A DNA stretch of 64,000 bases from Oopsacas minuta. Lineage: Eukaryota > Porifera > Hexactinellida > Lyssacinosida > Leucopsacidae. Of the stretch, positions 24,160 through 34,720 are shown piece by piece; the stretch's first letter is position 1, and the number at the start of each line of letters is the position of its first letter. Position numbers and translations under genes: made by a program. The stretch covers positions 203,360-267,359 of the forward strand of contig JAKMXF010000327.1 of NCBI GenBank assembly GCA_024704765.1, written 5' to 3'. The notes under the pieces were generated by a model, which worked only from the letters and a program-made list of their open reading frames with translations, did no database searches and had not been told where the DNA came from.

Positions 24160-25474
24160 TACAGGGTGGCTCCAAAGTTCTGATACAAAATCATGATTAA
24201 TATACAACCATTATCAGGAAGCATTCTCAATGGTTTGCTCTTCCATGACATACCTTATACGCTTCCTAACCAATATTATTTCAATTTGGTGTATTCTATT
24301 TCGAAAAATATTGTGATTGACCATGGAATCTGAGAGGTCAGCAATTATTGAGTTGCATATGGCGGGGAAAAGTCCATCAGAAATTTTGAAACTGCTGAAT
24401 AATGCAAAAGGACGTAGGGCATTTATCTACAGGACGATAAATCGATATAAGGAAACTGGGGACACTGTAGACAAGCCGAGATCTGGTCGTCCATACTCTG
24501 TAACGACCTCAGCTCTCAAGAAAGTGGTGCGAGAACGGATTCGGCGGAACCCACACCGTTCGATGAGGAAAATGGCCTTGGAGCTCAATATATCTCGCCG
24601 AGCAATACAAAAGGTTGTCAAAAGGGACCTAGGAATGCGCTCTTTTAAACGCAAAAAGGTACAATTCCTATCTGGGTCAGTGAAAGAAAAGAGAGTGTCC
24701 CGGAGCAAGAGCCTACTTGCTCTACACGCTATTGGAGTTCTCGAAAATACCATTTTCTCAGATGAGAAAATTTTCACCATTGAAGAGGCTACAAATAGCC
24801 AAAACGACAGAGTCATCTCGGCCTCAGTTTCAGCGATCCCTGATAAGTTCAGATATATCAGTCGGATGAAGAAACCACTGTCGGTGATGGTTTGGGCTGG
24901 GGTCTCTGCTGTTGGTCGGACACCACTGATTTTCATCCCCCCAGGAGTGAAAATCAATGCTAAAACATACCAAGAGCTTGTATTAGAGCCTGTGGTAAAA
25001 GGTCTGAGCCAGACCATGTTTTCTGGACAGCAATTTGTCTTCCAACAAGATGGTGCTCCCGCCCATACGGCCAATACGACCCAAGATTGGCTGAAGCACA
25101 ATATTCCCAATTTTATACATAAGGATGAATGGCCACCATACAGTCCCGATTTAAATCCCATGGACTATTCTGTATGGTCTATCTTGGAAAACAAGGCTTG
25201 TTCTGTGTCACACAACACAGTTAGCTCTCTAAAGATTTCCTTGTGTCGAGAATGGGAGAAGATACCCCAAGAAACTCTGCGTGCCGCAGTAGAAGGATTC
25301 CGAACAGACTCAGGGCCGTCATTTCCAAAAAGGGTGGTTATATTGAATAAATGACTAGGCAATCTCTTCCTAATAGTATGTATTAATTATATATAGAGAA
25401 TCAATAATGTAGGTCATGCTGAATAAATATTATAGACAAAATGGTTTGTATCAGAACTTTGGAGCCACCCTGTA
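24160..25474 (+). mobile_element. maT element with perfect 28-bp TIRs
   Basis: TA-flanked, 1315 bp. The first 28 bases inward are identical at both ends (CAGGGTGGCTCCAAAGTTCT...). It carries one long transposase frame. Perfect TIRs and a nearly unbroken gene indicate a recent insertion, the youngest full-length element in the window. It lies in TNPO1 intron 3 and is transcribed antisense to that gene. Confidence 0.95.
24317..25354 (+). CDS. maT-type DD37D transposase, near intact
   Basis: 345-residue transposase. The N-terminal paired-like helix-turn-helix region includes IIELHMAGKSPSEILKLL and the linker DKPRSGRP (about residues 45-58), followed by a second HTH (SMRKMALELNISRRAIQKVV). The catalytic core has Asp in FSDEKIF, Asp in QQDGAPAHT and Asp in SPDLNPMDYSVW, 37 residues apart. 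Length matches the family. One oddity: after VEGF the frame gives RTDSGPSFPKRVVILNK, while the +1 frame gives RLRAVISKKGGYIE, which matches relatives. A one-base deletion has therefore swapped the last 15 or so residues. The large open frame on the opposite strand (24427-25161) is a shadow. Confidence 0.93.
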   Translation: MTMESERSAIIELHMAGKSPSEILKLLNNAKGRRAFIYRTINRYKETGDTVDKPRSGRPYSVTTSALKKVVRERIRRNPHRSMRKMALELNISRRAIQKVVKRDLGMRSFKRKKVQFLSGSVKEKRVSRSKSLLALHAIGVLENTIFSDEKIFTIEEATNSQNDRVISASVSAIPDKFRYISRMKKPLSVMVWAGVSAVGRTPLIFIPPGVKINAKTYQELVLEPVVKGLSQTMFSGQQFVFQQDGAPAHTANTTQDWLKHNIPNFIHKDEWPPYSPDLNPMDYSVWSILENKACSVSHNTVSSLKISLCREWEKIPQETLRAAVEGFRTDSGPSFPKRVVILNK

Positions 25475-25759
25475 TATATCCATATATGTGTTTGTATGTC
25501 CAGAATTGATTTAAAACAACTGTAAAACCCAAGAGCTGATGTTGTCACACAGGGCTATTCTGGCCTGGCTTCGAGTCTTGGACGATAATTCGCATCCATG
25601 ACGAAATTATCACATTATTTTCAACTTTTGGATTTTCGAAAAGTCACACTTTACCCACTGCTCAGCCAATATACATGATAAAAGTTTAATATTTGAATTA
25701 TAGGTACGCCTCAGTGTCATAAAATTCCGGACGTCATGATTCTATCTAAACCTAACTCC

Positions 25760-26580
25760 TCATGGGATAATTACGTAATCATGACTGTCGAAAATATCAA
25801 AATTTTCCATATTTCGAAAATTCAATGGTTTCATCAATATTACCAACCTTTGAAATGTTTGAGTATATGTAAATTTTCGAGGGACATAAGCTACCATAAT
25901 CTGTGACATGTTATATTGTGCCTTCTGAGGGTTCGATGACGTTAACTTTTGGGTGTCACCCAGATTGCTGATAAGGACATCGATTTCTTTAAGCATAAAA
26001 AGGGAGGAGTAAATTGAATCAGTCTAGATTACGAAGGGCAATTCAATCATCAGACTCAAGCACTTCTTAGTTCGTCCTACATGGTGGCCTTGCGAATCAT
26101 TCAGAAAAGGAAACCATATACATTTGCAGAAAATCTTATACTCCCTGTTACAAGGACATTGTGCACTGCATTTTGGGAGATAGTACCAGCTAGAAACTGC
26201 CCTCTCTAGCTCTCTCGAACCACACAAAATACGCGCCGAATTACTGATATACCAGATTACGTTGAGAAGCAGGTGGTTGCTGAAATTTTAGGATCCCATT
26301 GAACACGTTTGATTTCAACTTGTTGAGTTAAGGGACTTTTCTAGTTATGCAAATTACTGGTCAGGGATACAAGGAAAAGTTTATATTCCATCATTGCTCA
26401 GGAACAACTACAAATGAAAAGATATCTCTCAGCAGTTCTCTGATTACTTTGATAAAATGTGGCATTCCTTGAAGAATTTTTCTGCCTGCATAACAGAAGG
26501 TGCGCCAGCAATGCTTGAGATTCATTCGGGATTTCGAGATTGAGTAGAGAGAGTGAATCTCGTTTCGAAACATTATCACT
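25760..26580 (-). pseudogene. Possible RAG1/Transib-type relic
   Basis: Minus-strand frames include SSIAGAPSVMQAEKFFKE (about 26520) and, near 26180, WYYLP followed in a shifted frame by AVHNVLVTGS. The latter resembles the Transib segment around HKVLxHG before the catalytic Glu. The reading is in several frames with stops. I offer this only as a weak family guess; an unrelated decayed element is possible. Confidence 0.25.
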
Positions 26581-26780
26581 GTATGATACTTAGGGCTTTA
26601 ATCATGTTCCAAGCCCTACATCATAATTACACAATTATTTATGCATATTCTAATTCGTGTACATTCTTATTCACCCACTACATTTATCTACGAAATACAA
26701 TTGAAATTACTCAATTCGGACTAGTAATATGTAAATATCACAAAGTCTTGCATAGTTGATTCTATAGCCTTTTTGATAAC

Positions 26781-27790
26781 ATGGCTTCTCCAGACTACTT
26801 TTTGAAATTTGAACAAAGGGCAGTAATGGAAGTTCTGAACAAGGCTTGGTGAAACGCCGATCAATATACATGAAAAGATGTTGAAAGTATATTCCGATGA
26901 TGTTCTTTCGCATTCATGTGTGAAAGAATGGGCCAAGAGATTAGGGACGGTTGGGAGAGCCTGGAAGATGCGGCTAAATCGGAACGCCCTATTTCCGTTT
27001 TCATGCCATATACCATCGATATGATCAAGAATATTGTAGATGACAATCCCACTCAACTATCCCTGAGATAGCTCTATATCCCGATATCTCAACGGGAAGT
27101 GTTGATGATTTTGATCAACCATCTTGAATATTGAAATATTCTTCGAGATGGACGCCGCATATTCTCACAGAGAATCAGAAAAGTGGCCGCTTCTCTTGTG
27201 CTAAGGAATTATTGAAATTGTATCAGTATACTGCTATCGCAGGTTAGTTGAGGTCTGTACTGGTGATGACACCTAGATTAAACATGCTGAGTGTCTGAGA
27301 AAAGAACAGAGCAAAACATGGCTCCCTAAAGGGCTACCCCAAGCACTAATCCCAGGCAGAACTTCCGTACAATGAAGGTTCTATACTGTATATTCTCTGA
27401 TGCTCATGGTATAGTAGCTTCCATTTGTGTTCCAAAGAATCGTACTATGACCGACAATTTACGCAGATGAATGTTCGACGGAGGTAGAGAATCACTACTA
27501 TTCGAAGAGACCAAGTCATGGGGCCAAAGGGATCCGAATATTGTACGATAATGCCAGGCCTCACAAATCTAAGATTATCGGTGAAATGCTGAGTGAAATG
27601 GAAATGGTTGAGTTGCCCCAGCTCCTTATAGCCCTCATCTATCGCCATGTGATTTTTGGCTTTTCAGTTTGGTCAAAAAGCACTTGGTAAGTAAGGTTTT
27701 TGACACAAGACTTGCACTCGGATATGAGCTTCATAATACGCTTAAAGACATACCTCCAGAAGAGTTTTAAAAAAAAAATTTCTGAACTGG
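26781..27790 (+). mobile_element. mariner relic (family of copies 1 and 2)
   Basis: Starts MASPDYFLKFEQRAV at 26781. WESLEDAAKSERP follows (mariner linker GRxSLEDxxRSGRP), then CTGDDTxIKHAE with the first Asp, RKEQSKTWLPKG, and ILYDNARPHKSK with the second Asp (about 27545). Stops and frame changes are frequent, and the third catalytic block is unrecognisable. RKEQSK is shared with copies 1 and 2, so it is an older member of the same family. Ends were not resolved. Confidence 0.7.
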
Positions 27791-27910
27791 ATAGAAAGGT
27801 TAAAGGTATGTGTCTCGCACAAGGGCTAGTATTTCGAGCATACCATAAAATGATATATTTAATTATGATCCTATCTATGATCTTAGAGTAATGGATCCGG
27901 AACATATTGA

Positions 27911-28415
27911 ATGCCCCATGTATATCGGTATGCTCATGCGTCTAAAATACTTCCTTCCGATCTTAAACTTGTCCTGATGATGTTGTCACCATTTTTAATT
28001 CTATCTAGTCCAATGCTCCTAATACACGAGTTTTTCAATCTATTGTCACAAGCGTTAGATAATGACGATGAAAAATTTGCTGTTGTATACTTAAGTTCGT
28101 TGGTTCTCACGATGGAACAGCTCTCTCTCGAGTATATTCACAGAAAAATCTAATTGCTTGAATTATTTAAATGCGATGGGAAAGAGAAGTCAAATTCCTT
28201 ATAGATTCAATCTCAGACAAAGAATAGGTGAAAATCTCTCCTATATAATGATATCTTCACCCGCATCAACTCATTCAACAACTTCCTCCAAGCAGTATTG
28301 CATCATTTTTTTGAAATCCTCTCAGTATCTTGGAGAAGAGGGTACTACAGTTCAGAGTTTAGTCGCTTTAGAAAAGGCTATTCTTTCCGCATTTCATAAT
28401 GAATTTCAAAATTAA
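27911..28415 (+). other. Two open frames of unknown origin
   Basis: Frames of 80 and 85 codons lie back to back (27911-28153 and 28158-28415), separated by a stop. The first contains FLILSSPMLLIHEFFNLL, the second AMGKRSQIPYRFNLRQR. Not recognised; they directly follow the mariner relic and could be part of a decayed element. From 28530 to 29500 no feature is seen, apart from a GC-richer patch near 29150-29270. Confidence 0.2.
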
Positions 28416-28478
28416 TTCTAAATCCATTTCAATTTAACACTATTACTAATTCAAGACAAATTTCGAGCAAAATTTGGG

Positions 28479-28527
28479 ACCTGTTCGATCACACACTTCG
28501 AACACTCCTAAATCTGCTACTGCCAAC
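28479..28527 (-). repeat. Fragment of the 1863-2150 hAT MITE family
   Basis: Read on the minus strand it gives GCAGATTTAGGAGTGTTCG and continues to a GAACAGG...CCC stretch, as at the left end of the 1863 element. Only this end is present. Confidence 0.6.
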
Positions 28528-29519
28528 AAGTATTGTCAAATTCCCGACAATAAAATTCTATTGTTTGTAATCTGCTTAGCTTAGTATCTGCAAATTACAG
28601 ACGGATGCAAAATTTGTTGAAAGACAATGTGATCAAATGCCAATCGATGTTTCGAAGACTCGTCAAAATGTATTGACCTAGGAATCAGATTTGAGGGTTT
28701 ACCAATTGATACAATCATGTACGGATCCATGACTGAATAACCTGTGGGTGGTATTTCGAAATTCGATGTTTACCCATGTGCAATACAAAGTTACACCAAA
28801 CATAATATAGGGATAATTATATATATTATAGTATGAACAATTGGAAACTCATATTTACTTATGAACTTTAGTTGCAGAAATGTTGGTGGTGGTTAAGTAA
28901 GCGCCGAAATTTTGATTATTATTTAACGATACGATATTGTAAGGCCTACTTAATTACTAACATTAGGAATTTACGTGTTTACAAATATCGTAATTTACAT
29001 TATAGAGTCTTAAAATGAATAAGCGCCCAGTTACTATTATTATAGTGAATATGGTACAGTTCAGCCTCTAATAGGGGTCTCAATATATGGGGCTCTATAT
29101 GGTGAGAGTGGTGAATAGGTGATACTTAATAGTTAACAATACCTTCCAACCAGAGGTGTAGCTCGCATTTCCAGTTTAGTGTTGCCACTGAGGTTGCTGA
29201 CAGTACCGCCGCAGTCACCAGCAAACCCTAGCAACCCCTCAGTCACGATTATGGTTCCAACATAAACATTTACCTCTATAAGGGGGAATTCTAAGTAACA
29301 TATTCTATATTATTGGACTAAATTGTTTACAAACACGTATTTATAGCTATAATCAATTGAAATATTTGATTTCTCTGGAAATAATTCCCTACAAAGTTGT
29401 ACAAAAGCTTTTGTTTCAAAGATATGCATCAGTTAAATATTTTCAATATTTTAGTTCTCTTTCTCCAAGAAAATTAGATTAAATAAGGATGTGTAAATTG
29501 CAAATTATGTATATTTCAA

Positions 29520-30420
29520 TTAAATACACACCTTGTACTTATTGATAAAGTAAAGTACAATGCATACAGGAAGACCAAAATTATATTTTTGAACGACATT
29601 TACGTTCAAACATGTTGTTACCATCTCGAACCAGTGGTCAACGTAATCACCCATCATTGGAGATTCCCATCGTCCTACATATCGTGTTTTCATCTGTTTA
29701 ATTAGGATATTAATTCTCTCAATAAGAGATTCGTTGAGAATATTGTGCATCCAGGGAATCAACTCGTATAGACTAGACCATATTTCCGTTGACTAGTGGG
29801 CGCCTGTAACTCGACTATCCCACAGGCACAAAAAACAAGAATATTGGTAAGCCTTCCTGTTGCCCCATTAGAAAACCAATAATCTTGAAAACACCAAGCA
29901 TATCCCCCTTATGATCCATATACTTGATTTTTTCAAGCAAGGCCTTCACATTTTGATACTTTTCCACAAATGGGTTGGGTGTGCCACAGGAATTGAGGGT
30001 AACATATTTCCAATATGCAGCAAATCAGCCTCCAGCCTTATTACGGGGCTGCCAAAGAAGAGCCGTCATTCTGAAGGTTCGTAATGGATATCAATTTCTT
30101 GGAAAAGTCCTTTGACATCATTCCAGTAACAAAAATAAAAAGATAGTTGTTCTCGACTACTTGTATATTAAGTGACTGAACAGTGCGGATCAAGTGGATC
30201 GCAGCCAGACAGACGAAAACTCAGTAGTATTTTGGCAACTCAAGATCTCTGACCAAATCATCTAAATCATACGGAGTAATACCATGCACTCTCTATTCGA
30301 AACCAGGAAAATATTTCTTATTTACTAGTCATCACTTGCCTCAGATTCATCTCTGGGGTAACTATGATCAGAATGTTCACTGTCAGAGGAAATGGTACGC
30401 TAATAATCAAATGTTTAAAA
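29520..30420 (-). pseudogene. Orphan CACTA-like family, copy B (heavily decayed)
   Basis: Minus-strand fragments in family order: DLVRDLELPK (about 30250), LPSIPVAHPTHLWKS (about 29990), YSCFLCLWDS (about 29840) and a C-terminal frame 29762-29520 with MKTRYVGRWESPMMGDY. Each matches a block of the protein in copies A and C. No TIRs were found, and the segment order suggests an internally deleted copy. Confidence 0.6.
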
Positions 30421-31499
30421 GATACAATTGACCATGGAATACTTGGATAGTCACGAACTTACGATCCAATTATACTCTGGCTAATTGAAAGAAGAAACAA
30501 TATTCTATGTGATTTCAGATTCTCGCAATATTGTAGACATTGCAATGGGCAAGTTATTCGTTCACCGCTCAGTCATGACTCTTAATTTGATAGACTCGAT
30601 GGGCGGAAATAATGTGGCGTCAAAGACTTGTCTTGATTTTAGCACAGGTTATGTAAGAACATTATGGGAATGGACCACAGAGTGGCAACCTTTGACTGTT
30701 TATTGGTGACGGTTTCGGGTTCTAGAGGCAGTACATTATACAATTTATGGGTTCTTGGCTCATTAGCTAAAAAATTAGAAATGCAAAGAGGCCGATTTCA
30801 GTGCTTGCTATAACAGGAGGTAAGTAAATATGCGTACATTGCACTCAAAACATAATATTCCAGAAATTTGAAATGCTTGTGACCAAGGGTCAAGTATGAA
30901 TGAATTCAAGTGTACATTAAATACATTCATGGCTCATCAGAGATACAATGTAATGTCAACTTATACCAGGAGTCGATAGAATCTAAATCCTGTCACCTAT
31001 AGCTTCCAACCACCATTTTTCTATAACAGAATAAATACACAAGAACATCTATCAAAATTAATAGATTTAAGATGGAAAGTTATCCATTGTGAGTAAAGGA
31101 TTTCTTAGACAATTTATTAATTACTATGATAAGATTGATATCATCAGCGTATGCAAGGAGTAAGCGATAATTGTGAACTTTCAAGGTTCAAGCTGTTGTG
31201 AACTCCACATAATTGGGAAACCTTGATCCAGGGATTTTGTCCAGATTAAGCAGATCATTTGTATTAATAAATAGCAGGTTTCTTAATTTCTTCAGTTGCA
31301 GACCCCAAACGAAATCAAACCAATGTATGCGTAGGGTGTAGTCATTTCCATCCAAAGTATAAACTTCGATATATAAGGATCATGGTACATACCGTGAAAC
31401 AATGATCACTAGAATAGAGAATTTTGTCCCAATTAAGAGAAGTGTCCCTATTATAGGAAATTTGCACATCTACCTAGCTTATTAGGATTTGTGCGGATC

Positions 31500-31980
31500 A
31501 AGAGGAATTTCGCCTCGATTTAGTTACTAATTGTTCACGCGATCAGCAGAGTTTGTTCCAAATATGCTGATAGGAAACACTCAATTGATGTGTCTCTTGC
31601 CCATTATGGCACAGAGATGCCAGCTCAAACATAAAGTGAAGAAGATTATACAAGAGAAGCGATCATTTCAAACGATGTTCATTCACAGTGGACAACATAC
31701 AATATCTTTCTTACTACTAGACTAAATGACGGAACAACTAATCAACTAAAAGAACTGGTGGCCAAAGATACACTGAGAGCATTGTAGTCCAAATATAAGC
31801 AAGTTGGGAAAAATATGCCTTTTTCTTCCAATTGAGCAACACCGTCTGTAGAGAAGATTTTCTCACATATGCAACTAATAATACAAGATTAAGGAGCCAG
31901 TTGTAAGTAGACAGGTTATTGGATCTTATGGAGATAGCAATAGAGTAACCAAATGATCTTATAGCACAGATCTAGAAAAT
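31500..31980 (+). pseudogene. hAT transposase C-terminus relic
   Basis: TPSVEKIFSHMQLI (about 31847-31890) is followed after frame changes by TRLRSQL and DRLLDLMEIAIE, the typical hAT dimerisation motif. Upstream, a 64-codon frame (31531-31725) may be part of the same gene. No ends identified. Confidence 0.55.
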
Positions 31981-33057
31981 ATACTAGACATTAGTTACAC
32001 CAATACTTGTTACTATTTAGATGGATTTATAGATTAGTGTATTTCAGCGCGATACAGCAAGCCTACATGCTGTATCACTGTTAGATACTGAATAATGTTA
32101 AACTTCGTTGTATAAATAGTTGTATAAGGGGTACACTTGCCCCATACTATCGTCTGTATAAACCATGATATATACAAGTACACGTACTAGATTATATATT
32201 CAGTGGAACCTCCAAGCTCCACACTACCAAAATCCGTACACAATATTTACAACCAATTCAATAGGCATGCATGATGGAGAGCTAGTCTACACATTCCCAA
32301 ACGAAAAACACAAAGTATCCCAAGTGAAATTTCGAGGTAAAAGTAAAAGGTTACTAGGAGATACTATAAAAATCTTAGAGATTCATTTTCCACTTAAATG
32401 ATTTGAATATTGAGGTATCTACAGTTTCGATGGAGGGGCAAAAGGAAATTTTCCCCATACTTAAGCTGATTCTAGTTGTATTTTCTCGTCAAACTAGTTT
32501 CAAGGACAGCAAAGTGTAAATAGCATCTCTATTCACTAGAAGAAATCTCGAAATTCGGGTATTAGGTAGACTATAGAAATTCATAGTCGTGGTTGAGGTA
32601 TTTCTGAGATCACGCAATATATAAGATCCGAAAAACTCCAATTCCATGCATGGTGCTATTTATAATGGGTAATATGTGTGTAGAGAATTAGATATCTGAC
32701 AGCTAAGAGACAAATTTTACAAACACCATAGGCCTTGTACAATCAGAAACAAATCCCAGGTCCAGATCTCCAAAATTATAAAAAGCTCATTAAAATTGGG
32801 AAGATAATATATTTTCTATGAGAGAATATCTGAAAGTGTAATGCGGGGCGCCTAAATTCGCATTAGAATCTCGAAATATATACATTAAGGTAAAATGAGC
32901 GTATTAACATATTAATAATCCCAAACCACGTGATTTACGTAAATAAAGGGGTTGCTACATTTGAATAACAACATATGTTGCTCGAATAAAGCCCCTATGC
33001 ATTACTTGTAACTACGATATCCAGTAAAAAGATAAAGTGTGCTAGATTATTGTTCAC

Positions 33058-33344
33058 CTTATCATCCGCAAGCGAAAAGAGTCCTTCTAAAAATTCTTTC
33101 ATATGTTGGAGCAGAGCTGAAGATCGGCAGAGAATAAATTGATTGATACACGTGATTGCATGTGATCTGACTTTAGTTGATGGATATTTGAAAAACTCAA
33201 TAAATTTAGGGATTAAGATCAACAGAGGTCGTTGAATAGATTCAGATTCTAGTTGTTCGGGAATATCTTCACAAACCTTTTGAAGTGTGGATAAGGTTCC
33301 ATCAATTAACTCTTCATTTCCAGAGTCAAGAGCTGAGATTAATG
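33058..33344 (-). CDS. TNPO1: Transportin-1 coding exon 3
   Basis: Exon of 287 bp. The joined codon A|CA gives Thr, followed by LISALDSGNEE, STLQKVCED, RPLLILIPKF and RSHAITCINQF, matching HEAT repeats 3-5 of transportin. The acceptor is TATATTTTTAG before 33344. The exon ends ...LADDK with donor GTGAAC at 33057, in phase 0. Taken with exons 1 and 2 the message reaches exactly 232 codons here, as expected by comparison with human TNPO1. Confidence 0.93.
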
Positions 33345-34250
33345 CTAAAAATATATAATGTTAAATTTTTGATTTCATGTAGATCAAAAAATTAAAGTGA
33401 TCATGGAATAAAGTAATGTATACAATTATAAACCTGTAGAATTAATTGTGCGCATATTGAATAAATATCTAGTATGTTTGGAAGTATCCCAGTACATTAG
33501 TTGAGTTCAGTAACTACAGAACCATCACCGAAAGGCCGGAATAAGAGAATACAGATTAGGGGCCAGCAGGTATCTCGAATTTTGGAAAAAACAAGTCGCT
33601 TATGAAAACTATGCTTTAAATACCAGTAATTGAATTAGTTCATAATATAAATTGATTGAAATCACTAAGAAAGTTCTACATCGTTTGGGCAATAAACTAC
33701 ATCCCATTCTATAGAATATCTATATTCGCATACAAAAGAGTTTTCTTCAGGATAAACCACAAGATGTAGTATGGACTATTCAAATGGACAATTTTCTAGA
33801 CATTTTAGGATAAATATTCGGGCGAGGTATATTATCAAAATTCACATCACAGGAAACGAATCAATTCATAGCTAAGAAATATTAACAAAACAGACTATAA
33901 TATGGTGTATATGTTACGATCAATACCTGAAATCAGCAAGTACTCCGTATTAACCAAACTGCTGGTCAGTACCAGAAATAACTAGTCAGTACGCATATTG
34001 ACCAACCTGTATATTGCTTTTACTATGCCGACTGTACTTCAGTAGAGTGAACGAGTATTGAAAAGGGTACTTTAATATCGTAAAATGCCCAAAAGATTTC
34101 ATAGCCTTGAACTAGGTAATATAAGACATAAATTTCATTGATGATAGTGTAGATAGTCTAACATAACGTAAAACAGTATTATAGCTTCAGATGATATATA
34201 GTACGTAGATATAGGCGAAGCATAGGTGCCAATTTTGCCATTTTACAATT

Positions 34251-34292
34251 TCTAGAGAATATGGGTAGGCATGCCCTCCCATATTCTCTAGA
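34251..34292. repeat. Perfect 15-bp hairpin
   Basis: TCTAGAGAATATGGG (34251-34265) and its exact reverse complement CCCATATTCTCTAGA (34278-34292) enclose 12 bases. It lies in intron 2 of TNPO1. Function unknown; it may be a remnant of a palindromic element. Confidence 0.75.
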
Positions 34293-34499
34293 TAATTCTA
34301 TAAACTACGTTTTTAATTGGCTAAAAAATTATCATTGAAATAGCTTATTGGCTACAAAATTATATTCAAAAATACCAAAACTATTGTATAAAATATACTA
34401 CTATTGATGAAGTCCACAATGATTAAATAACTACAGGTAAATAGTAATAGCACTTAAATTAAGAATTAATTTCCTTTATATGTTTATTTCCTTGATATA

Positions 34500-34720
34500 C
34501 AGTCAAAGGGGCGGTCCCAGGATCTGGCATACCCGGGGAAACTCCTTTTCTATTATAGGCAGAAGTGATCCGAAGATCTGGCAGCGAGCAGGGCTGGAAT
34601 TTTCAAACCTGGGTAAATGCTTCGATTGCCCCCTTAGGACCGCTACTGAGTCAAACCCCTATTTGAGATGTGTGTGCAACCAATCTAACCAGTGGTTATG
34701 CCCGCCCAATAATGGTCGAC
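34500..34720. repeat. GC-richer patch with hAT-like end motif
   Basis: GGGGCGGTCCCAGG near 34508 and, in reverse complement near 34640, GTAGCGGTCCTAAGGGGG resemble one another and the ends of some hAT MITEs (CAGTxGCGGTCC...GGGG). Boundaries and target duplication could not be fixed. Confidence 0.3.

Larger units (their letters stand above)
17391..33057 (-). other. TNPO1 intron 3 (15.7 kb)
   Basis: GT-AG intron between transportin exons 3 and 4. It contains transposons and relics listed separately: a DD41D element, a maT element, a mariner relic, a CACTA-like relic and a hAT relic. The first part next to exon 4 (17403 on) is the end of a pogo-like MITE. The stretches 17450-18300, 18445-19176, 20540-22950 and 32000-33057 show no gene or repeat I can name, apart from a short AT run near 20806-20822. 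Confidence 0.85.

Noticed and set aside
24427-25161. 244-codon open frame antisense to the maT transposase
   Set aside because: Shadow of the real transposase frame; its translation shows no family motif while the plus strand has the full catalytic set.
25566-25590. Possible tRNA T-arm (GGCTTCGAGTC)
   Set aside because: No pairing acceptor stem or anticodon arm at the proper distance on either strand.
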